A stretch of DNA of 29,794 nt from Porphyromonadaceae bacterium UBA7332 (GTDB lineage Bacteria > Bacteroidota > Bacteroidia > Bacteroidales > UBA7332), in assembly GCA_002471225.1 (NCBI GenBank), contig DKPO01000029.1:1822-31615 (forward strand), in the 5' to 3' direction. The translations under genes and the position numbers were made by a program. The notes under the pieces are model-generated. The model had not been told where the DNA came from. It was given only the letters and a program-made list of their open reading frames with translations, and did not search any database. Positions 24,527 to 29,794 of the stretch are shown piece by piece. Every line of letters begins with the position of its first letter. Position 1 is the stretch's first letter.

Positions 24527-25381
24527 ATGAATAAGTTTAAACTGTGGTTTCGCATTACTCGTCCGGGAACATTGGCTGCTACTTTTTCGCCCGTATTTAT
24601 AGGCTTGCTGATTGCAGCCGGACACACCTCTTTAAAATGGGATATAGCGCTGGTTACACTGATCGGTGGTTTGTCCATTCAGATTATCTCCAACTTTGTC
24701 AATGACTACTTCGATTTCAGAAAAGGACTTGATAAAGCCGGTCGCGTAGGTCCTAAACGGGCTATCGCTGAAGGAGAAGTTACCGAAAAGCAGATGTTTA
24801 AAGCAATCGTTATAGCCACCTCGGTAGCTGTTCTTTGCGGGTTATTCCTCATTTTCAAAGGCGGATGGCCTATCTTGCTGATCGGTGTCCTTTCGCTTTT
24901 GTTTGCCTGGTTATATACGGCAACCTCCAAATCACTGAGCTATTTAGGTATAGCCGATATTTTCGTTCTGTTCTTTTTCGGACCTGTAGCGACGGTCGGT
25001 ACGACCTATCTGCAAACACAATCGTTCATCCCCGAATCTTTCTGGTTCGGACTCGTTTGTGGTCTGATCTCGACCTGCGTACTCGTGACCAATAATGTGC
25101 GCGACTACGACACGGATAAGTTAGCCGGGAAAAGAAGTCTGCCCGTTCGTTTTGGCAAACGTTTCGGCGAAACGGAATATCTGATGGCTATCCTGCTTAT
25201 CGTGCCGGCTCTGTTCCTCGGACATAGCAACTGGCTGCCTTATCTGATCGTTTTACCCGGATTGATTCTGTTCGGGAAACTACGCAAAGCTCAGGGAGCA
25301 CAATACAATCAAATATTAGTAAATACCGGAAAACTGAATCTGCTCTTTGCCCTTCTGTGCGCGTTAAGCAGATGGATCTGA
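24527..25381 (+). CDS. menA: 1,4-dihydroxy-2-naphthoate polyprenyltransferase
   Basis: Membrane-bound UbiA-family prenyltransferase that attaches the polyprenyl tail to dihydroxynaphthoate, yielding demethylmenaquinone, the MenG substrate. The 284-residue product has about eight or nine hydrophobic helices, the first Asp-rich motif NDYFDFRKGLD near 64-74 and the second, NNVRDYDTDKLAGKRS, near 187-202. ITRPGTLAATFSP at the N-terminus is typical of MenA. Its position directly after menG gives a compact end-of-pathway unit. The rest of the men pathway is not in the window. Confidence 0.95.
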   Translation: MNKFKLWFRITRPGTLAATFSPVFIGLLIAAGHTSLKWDIALVTLIGGLSIQIISNFVNDYFDFRKGLDKAGRVGPKRAIAEGEVTEKQMFKAIVIATSVAVLCGLFLIFKGGWPILLIGVLSLLFAWLYTATSKSLSYLGIADIFVLFFFGPVATVGTTYLQTQSFIPESFWFGLVCGLISTCVLVTNNVRDYDTDKLAGKRSLPVRFGKRFGETEYLMAILLIVPALFLGHSNWLPYLIVLPGLILFGKLRKAQGAQYNQILVNTGKLNLLFALLCALSRWI

Positions 25382-25394
25382 TTTCCGGACTTAA

Positions 25395-26855
25395 ATGAAA
25401 TATGACATGAAAGATATACTTCTGTACTCATTAGGTGGATTAGTGATTTATTTTATACTTCTTATGGTCGTTGTTATACGAATGAATAAGAATGAATCAT
25501 TAGAAGACTATTACATGGGTGGGAGGAAGCTTTCATTCTGGCTTTTGTCACTGACCTTTATCGCCTCCTGGTGGGGAGCCGGTTCTGCGCTTTCGACAGC
25601 CGATCTGGCCTATACCGATGGGATCAGTGCCTACTGGGTCTATGCTATGCCCGTTCTTTTTTCCACGCTGCTCATGGCTTTGCTGGCTAAAAAGATCCGT
25701 CGCATACCCGTGATGACTCAACCCGAGATGATCGAACTTCGCTACGGAAAGACAGCCAGTCTGCTGGTTTCTGTTGTCGTCTATCTCTTTATGATGCTTT
25801 CGGCAGCGTCTCAGATGGTCGGAGTCGGTTTGTTTTTCTCGGGATTCCTCGACTTCAGTTATGAATGGGGTGTACTGATCGGAACGGTTATTGTGTTGAG
25901 CTACTCGCTCTTTTCCGGATTCCGGGGAGTTGTTTTCACCGATGTGATTCAATTCTTCTTTCTGACCGTCGCAGCCATCTATGTCTGCTATATCGGGTTT
26001 CAGTCCGGAGGGAGTTGGAGCGAAATCAGAGAAATTGTTGAGGTGAGACATCAGACGCAGTATTTCGATTTCTTTCACAACATCGGCAATAATCTGATCT
26101 ATGTGCTTACTTTTGGTGCAGCCTGGATGATACAGGCGAACGTCTGGCAGCGGATTATGGCCACACGTTCTGCACAGGATGCCTATAAAATGACAATCCT
26201 GAGTCTGTTTATCTATGTGCCGCTGTATGCCATAGCTGTTCTTACAGGGATGTCGGCGATACCTATTTATGACACATTGCCCGAAGGCGGAGTCATTCCG
26301 GCCCTGACCAGAGACTTTATGTCGCCCGTTGCAGGTGCGCTTGTCTTTATCGGGGTTTGTTCGGCTATCATGTCAACCATGGATTCGCTGATCAATACCG
26401 GCAGTATGATTCTGTCTAAGGATATCTATCAGGATCGGATCAAACCCGGAGCATCACAGTCGCACCTCGTAAAAGTAGGACTGCTATCGACTACCCTCAC
26501 GACTTTCATAGGTCTGATCATCGCACTGAATCTGCGCTCTATTCTCGAAGTATCGTGGATTGCGGCAGATATACTCGCTACCGGATGTTTTGTTCCGATT
26601 GTCATGAGCTTCTTCTGGAAAAGGGGCACGCATAAGGGAGCTGTCAGTAGCATCGTTTTCGGTATTACCTACTCTTTATGCAATATGCTCATCCAGCTGG
26701 GAGTTGCCATCCCGACTTTCTGGAAACCCGGCTCGGCCGAACAAATTATTTACGGAATGTCCTTATCATTCCTTATTTTTATCATCGTATCACTTTGTAC
26801 GAAGCCCGATGAAGAAAAAGCCGATTATTATATACAAAAATCAAAAGGCTTGTAG
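25395..26855 (+). CDS. Sodium:solute symporter family protein
   Basis: Inner-membrane SSS (SLC5-type) Na+-coupled transporter; substrate unknown. The 486-residue product has about 13 hydrophobic helices. Near the N-terminus it has SLEDYYMGGRKLSFWLLSLTF (family signature DYYxGGR), ASWWGAG, and a discontinuous helix region; FSGFRGVVFTDVIQFF near 172-187 is the SSS signature and IMSTMDSLINTGS near 326-338 holds the Na+-site serines. The start may be M1 or the Met at residue 5. It lies 13 bases after menA and is probably the last gene of the five-gene transcript. Pantothenate, proline or sugar acid transporters are all possible. Confidence 0.87.
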   Translation: MKYDMKDILLYSLGGLVIYFILLMVVVIRMNKNESLEDYYMGGRKLSFWLLSLTFIASWWGAGSALSTADLAYTDGISAYWVYAMPVLFSTLLMALLAKKIRRIPVMTQPEMIELRYGKTASLLVSVVVYLFMMLSAASQMVGVGLFFSGFLDFSYEWGVLIGTVIVLSYSLFSGFRGVVFTDVIQFFFLTVAAIYVCYIGFQSGGSWSEIREIVEVRHQTQYFDFFHNIGNNLIYVLTFGAAWMIQANVWQRIMATRSAQDAYKMTILSLFIYVPLYAIAVLTGMSAIPIYDTLPEGGVIPALTRDFMSPVAGALVFIGVCSAIMSTMDSLINTGSMILSKDIYQDRIKPGASQSHLVKVGLLSTTLTTFIGLIIALNLRSILEVSWIAADILATGCFVPIVMSFFWKRGTHKGAVSSIVFGITYSLCNMLIQLGVAIPTFWKPGSAEQIIYGMSLSFLIFIIVSLCTKPDEEKADYYIQKSKGL

Positions 26856-26880
26856 GGCTTCCTATTTATATGTTTAATAC

Positions 26881-26894
26881 AATACAATTGTATT
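26881..26894. repeat. 14-bp palindrome just before ABC-F start
   Basis: AATACAATTGTATT is a perfect palindrome ending one base before the ATG at 26896, where the ribosome would bind. A TATGTTTA element (26869-26876, one mismatch from TAnnTTTG) lies just upstream. It could be an operator or a small mRNA hairpin at the start. Confidence 0.35.
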
Positions 26895-26895
26895 T

Positions 26896-28839
26896 ATGAT
26901 TTCAGTAGAAGGATTAACCGTCGAATTCGGAGGATACTCCCTGTTCGATGATATTACATATGTAATCAGTAAGAAAGACAGAGTTGCCTTAGTAGGCAAA
27001 AACGGAGCGGGCAAATCAACCATGTTGAAAATAATTGCCGGTCTTCAGGAGCCTACCAAAGGTTCCGTAAATCGTCCCAAAGATCTTACGATTGGTTATT
27101 TACCACAGCAAATGCATCATCAGGACGGTCGTACCGTTATCGAAGAGGCAGAGCTTGCTTTTGCCCATATCTTTGAGATGAAAGAGCGTATTGACCGCAT
27201 GACTCAGGAGTTGGCTGAACGTACCGATTATGAATCCGAAGATTATCATGATCTGATTGATCGTCACACCTATGCCAATGAGCAGCTTTCTATGCTCGGT
27301 GGTGACAATTTCCGCGCTGAGGTGGAGAAAACATTGCTGGGGCTTGGATTCAAACGCACCGACTTCGATCGTTTGACTTCCGAGTTCAGTGGCGGATGGC
27401 GCATGCGTATCGAGTTGGCTAAACTCCTTTTGCAACGTCCCGACGTATTGTTGCTGGATGAGCCGACCAATCACCTCGATATCGAGTCTATTCAGTGGTT
27501 GGAACAATTCCTTTCGTCCCGTGCCAATGCCGTGCTGCTGGTTTCCCATGACCGTGCGTTCCTCGACAATGTAACTACCCGTACCATTGAGATTACGATG
27601 GGACAGGCTCATGACTATCGCGTATCTTATTCGAAGTATGTCGAATTGCGTGCCGAAAGAAGAGAGCAACAGCAACGGGCTTTCGAGAATCAGCAAAAAC
27701 AGATCCAGGACACCGAGGCATTTATCGAGCGTTTCCGCTATAAAGCGACCAAATCCGTACAGGTTCAGTCCCGCATCAAGCAACTCGAGAAACTGGATCG
27801 GGTAGAGGTGGACGATGTCGATACTTCGGCACTTAGTCTGAAGTTTCCTCCCGCACCCCGTTCGGGCGATTATCCGGTGATTGCCGATGATCTGTCCAAA
27901 CATTACGGAGCTTACGAAGTGTTCAACAATGCTTCTCTGACAATCAAACGCGGTGAAAAGGTGGCCTTTGTAGGTAAAAACGGTGAAGGAAAATCCACTC
28001 TTGTGAAGTGTATAATGGATGAAATCGACTATACAGGGACACTTAAAATAGGTCATAATGTAAAGATCGGTTATTTTGCACAGAATCAGGCGCAGCTTCT
28101 TGATGGCGAGAAAACAGTTTTCGATACCATTGATTATGTAGCACAAGGCGATATTCGTACTAAGATTCGCGATATCCTCGGTGCATTTATGTTTGGTGGC
28201 GAAGCTTCCGATAAAAAAGTAAAAGTATTGTCAGGGGGCGAGAAAAGCCGTCTCGCAATGATCCGTTTACTATTGGAGCCCGTGAATCTGTTGATTCTCG
28301 ATGAGCCGACCAACCACCTTGATATGCGTTCGAAGGATGTACTGAAAGAAGCCTTGAAAGAGTTTGACGGAACGGTTATTGTCGTTTCTCACGACCGTGA
28401 GTTCCTGGACGGACTTGTAGATAAAGTCTATGAATTCGGCAATAAGAAAATTGTAGAGCATCTCGGAGGTATTTATGAATTCCTCGAAAAGAAAAAAATG
28501 GATTCTTTGCAGGAACTTGAGCGAAACAAACTCTCAGCCGTAGCCGACAAAAACGTAGAGCAGGCTCCGACCGAAAGCAAGGTTTCCTACGAAGCCCGTA
28601 AAGAGATAAATAAGCAAATCCGTAAGCAGGAGAGACTGATCACCGAATCAGAGAAACGTATGGATCAGATCTCAAATAAAATTACCGGGATCGAAGAAAA
28701 GCTTGCAACACCCGATGGTGCTTCCAATGTCGAATTATACACCGAACATGGCGATCTGAAAAAACAACTTTCGGATGAAGAAGAAACCTGGACGATGCTA
28801 AATATGGAGTTGGAAGAGTTGCAGGAGCAATTAAATTAA
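26896..28839 (+). CDS. ABC-F family ATPase
   Basis: Cytosolic ribosome-associated ABC protein without membrane domains; members act as translation factors at the ribosomal E site, and some give antibiotic resistance. The 647-residue product has two cassettes: Walker A GKNGAGKST at 34-42 and GKNGEGKST at 360-368, signatures FSGGWRMR near 164-171 and LSGGEKSR near 445-452, Walker B plus ABC-F signature LLLDEPTNHLD at 185-195 and LLILDEPTNHLD near 465-476. The inter-domain linker (about 243-330) is rich in Arg/Gln, with KATKSVQVQSRIKQLEKL. The last 75 or so residues form a coiled coil, as in Uup/YheS-type housekeeping members. A resistance role is not indicated. Confidence 0.92.
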   Translation: MISVEGLTVEFGGYSLFDDITYVISKKDRVALVGKNGAGKSTMLKIIAGLQEPTKGSVNRPKDLTIGYLPQQMHHQDGRTVIEEAELAFAHIFEMKERIDRMTQELAERTDYESEDYHDLIDRHTYANEQLSMLGGDNFRAEVEKTLLGLGFKRTDFDRLTSEFSGGWRMRIELAKLLLQRPDVLLLDEPTNHLDIESIQWLEQFLSSRANAVLLVSHDRAFLDNVTTRTIEITMGQAHDYRVSYSKYVELRAERREQQQRAFENQQKQIQDTEAFIERFRYKATKSVQVQSRIKQLEKLDRVEVDDVDTSALSLKFPPAPRSGDYPVIADDLSKHYGAYEVFNNASLTIKRGEKVAFVGKNGEGKSTLVKCIMDEIDYTGTLKIGHNVKIGYFAQNQAQLLDGEKTVFDTIDYVAQGDIRTKIRDILGAFMFGGEASDKKVKVLSGGEKSRLAMIRLLLEPVNLLILDEPTNHLDMRSKDVLKEALKEFDGTVIVVSHDREFLDGLVDKVYEFGNKKIVEHLGGIYEFLEKKKMDSLQELERNKLSAVADKNVEQAPTESKVSYEARKEINKQIRKQERLITESEKRMDQISNKITGIEEKLATPDGASNVELYTEHGDLKKQLSDEEETWTMLNMELEELQEQLN

Positions 28840-28966
28840 TGATTTGTATATTTTAACATAACGAAGTTTCTTCCTTTAACTATTTGATAAATTGGAAGCT
28901 AACTCTCAAAAAGCCTGTGGATGGGGCTTTGCAACCCGATTCAATGAAATAATTCTACCGATAATA

Positions 28967-28998
28967 TTTGCACGGATCATACATTTGCCCTATCTTTG
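28967..28998 (+). promoter_or_regulatory. tRNA-Arg promoter
   Basis: TTTG at 28967-28970, a 20-base spacer and TATCTTTG at 28991-28998: an exact fit to the Bacteroidota consensus on both elements. It lies 37 bases before the mature tRNA 5' end and is the clearest promoter in the window. Confidence 0.75.
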
Positions 28999-29035
28999 CA
29001 ACGCAATCGGGAAATAACGGTTGACAAAAAAGGAT

Positions 29036-29109
29036 GGTCGCGTAGCTCAGCTGGATAGAGCAACAGCCTTCTAAGCTGTGGGTCACAGGTTCGAATCCTG
29101 TCGCGATCA
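29036..29109 (+). tRNA. tRNA-Arg (anticodon UCU)
   Basis: A 74-base cloverleaf. The acceptor stem GGTCGCG pairs with CGCGATC (one G-U pair), with discriminator A. The D arm GCTC...GAGC, anticodon stem ACAGC/GCTGT with loop CTTCTAA giving anticodon TCT, and T arm ACAGG-TTCGAAT-CCTGT are all complete. CCA is not encoded. It reads AGA codons. It has its own promoter and a terminator 14 bases downstream; the region on the far side is phage-like. Confidence 0.95.
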
Positions 29110-29122
29110 CTGAAAACATCCT

Positions 29123-29154
29123 AAAGCGCTGGTCTTCTGACCGGCGCTTTTTTT
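29123..29154 (+). terminator. Intrinsic terminator after tRNA-Arg
   Basis: A 12-bp stem (29123-29134 with 29139-29150, one T-G wobble) and a TTCT loop, G+C-rich, followed by seven T through 29154. A strong plus-strand terminator for the tRNA transcript. Confidence 0.88.
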
Positions 29155-29190
29155 ATTTACCTGCATCCCGTATCCCTTTCGACACCTCTT

Positions 29191-29667
29191 TTACGACTTC
29201 TTTCTTATCCCAAAGAACAAACAGATTGAAATCACAAAAGCCCACAGCCAACGGTTACTTCGCGGTTCCTCTTTCTCCACCAGCAAAATATCCTCCCGAA
29301 CCGATTCATCCACCGTATCATTCCGGATTCTTACCGTATCCCTTCGGCACTCGATACCGATCAGACCATCCGCCTGCTTGGTCAGCGTGATCCCGCTGTC
29401 CGTAGCTTTGTTATCCGGATGCGATCGAATCGAATGACCCGTCGGTAGTTTACGGATAGCCTCCTCCGAAATCACCAGTTTCTCTGTTTCGGGCAACAGG
29501 ATCACCTCTTGCCGGAGCCTCACCGTCTCGCGGTTCACCGTCCTGTCCGATACTGTTCTCGTCGATTGGCAACCTCCGCAGCAAAGGACACTGATGCCTG
29601 TGCCTGCAATGCCCCACCTCTTCCATAACCCTTTCCAAACGGTAAATCTTCCTCCGCAATTTCCCAT
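29191..29667 (-). CDS. Phage-like protein with lipobox-like N-terminus and C-terminal membrane helix
   Basis: I do not recognise this by name, but it resembles small proteins found near the lysis genes of Bacteroidota prophages. From the ATG at 29667 (preceded by a GGGG ribosome-site-like stretch) it has 158 residues. A basic/aromatic N-terminus is followed by GIAGTGISVLCCGGC, a lipobox-like sequence with Cys near residue 33 (atypical Cys at -3). Then comes a hydrophilic region of about 100 residues rich in Arg/Thr/Val/Glu, with IRKLPTGHSI and CRRDTVRIRNDTVDE, then WLWAFVISICLFF near the C-terminus as one membrane helix and a basic IRKKS end. Lipidated N-terminus plus C-terminal helix is the layout of unimolecular spanins. 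It overlaps the upstream frame by 218 bases and is richer in G+C than most of the window. Confidence 0.55.
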   Translation of the reverse strand: MGNCGGRFTVWKGLWKRWGIAGTGISVLCCGGCQSTRTVSDRTVNRETVRLRQEVILLPETEKLVISEEAIRKLPTGHSIRSHPDNKATDSGITLTKQADGLIGIECRRDTVRIRNDTVDESVREDILLVEKEEPRSNRWLWAFVISICLFFGIRKKS

Positions 29668-29794
29668 GTTCAATCCCCTGTTTTTTAATTAATACCCTCA
29701 AATCCTCATACAGTTCCCGGTAAACCGAATGTTCCTCCCGAATATCCTTCAATCGTTCCCGCCGTCGGTTAACCAGCCAGGTGAGGAGGGAGGC
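29450..29794 (-). CDS. Partial phage-like membrane-anchored coiled-coil protein
   Basis: The reading frame is open to the window edge, so its start lies outside; 114 residues are visible. They begin ASLLTWLVNRRRERL, the end of a membrane helix followed by a basic stop-transfer segment. A charged heptad-like helix follows (EEHSVYRELYEDLRVL, LRRKIYRLERVMEEV), then a paired-cysteine motif CRHRHQCP and a low-complexity polar tail. The helix plus C-x5-C-P arrangement is one I associate with small proteins of Bacteroidota prophages. The tail overlaps the next frame, so its last 60 or so residues may be constrained by the overlap. A TTG at 29752 is an in-frame possible start but would cut off the helix. 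Confidence 0.5.
   Translation of the reverse strand, partial: ASLLTWLVNRRRERLKDIREEHSVYRELYEDLRVLIKKQGIEHGKLRRKIYRLERVMEEVGHCRHRHQCPLLRRLPIDENSIGQDGEPRDGEAPARGDPVARNRETGDFGGGYP

Noticed and set aside
27100..28146. A 348-residue minus-strand frame opposite the ABC-F gene
   Set aside because: It is long but antisense to an unambiguous ABC-F ATPase, and its translation is rich in Cys, Ile and His with no domain signature: a codon-usage shadow.
28910..28930. AAAGCC...GGCTTT hairpin as terminator of the ABC-F gene
   Set aside because: Only six pairs and no following T run, and 70 bases from the stop; too weak to call.

Overview
This window looks like a chromosomal segment from a Bacteroidota bacterium, most likely order Bacteroidales. 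The evidence is fimbrillin-like lipoproteins with short lipoprotein signal peptides, Bacteroidota-type promoters (TTTG, about 19-20 bases, then TAnnTTTG, clearest before the tRNA at 28967-28998 and before the glycosyltransferase at 18952-18982), a menaquinone pathway, and A+T-rich DNA over most of the window. A Dysgonomonas-like genus is a guess from gene content and composition, not something the sequence proves.

Layout, left to right. Bases 1-4287 (minus strand): methylglyoxal synthase, then a leucine operon leuA-leuC-leuD without leuB. Bases 4605-6305: a stand-alone ADP-ribosylglycohydrolase converging on a DUF2461 protein. Bases 6666-8796 (plus): ornithine aminotransferase and arginase, a two-gene arginine catabolic operon. 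Bases 8864-18895 (minus): enolase, a large AsmA-type protein, a drug/metabolite transporter, glutamate decarboxylase, a second such transporter, dihydroorotase, and a dolichol-phosphate-mannose-synthase-like glycosyltransferase. Strong intrinsic terminators split several of these into separate units. Bases 19017-21951 (minus): three tandem paralogous fimbrillin-like lipoproteins in one operon. Bases 22160-26855 (plus): a tightly spaced five-gene run, namely a Ser/Gly-rich lipoprotein, a glutathionylspermidine-synthase-family ATP-grasp enzyme, MenG, MenA and a sodium:solute symporter. Bases 26896-28839: an ABC-F ATPase. Bases 29036-29109: tRNA-Arg(UCU) with its own promoter and terminator. Bases 29191-29794 (minus): two overlapping phage-like reading frames, one running off the window.

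Most of the window is ordinary metabolism. The parts worth a second look are the lipoprotein/ATP-grasp pair, which resembles E. coli YgiB/YgiC and is fused in operon with the last two menaquinone genes; the tandem fimbrillin-like lipoproteins with no recognisable anchor or tip gene; and the right edge. There a compositionally distinct, phage-like segment abuts a tRNA gene and carries a protein with an N-terminal lipobox-like motif and a C-terminal membrane helix, the layout of a unimolecular spanin. I found no CRISPR array, rRNA, insertion sequence or riboswitch that I could support.
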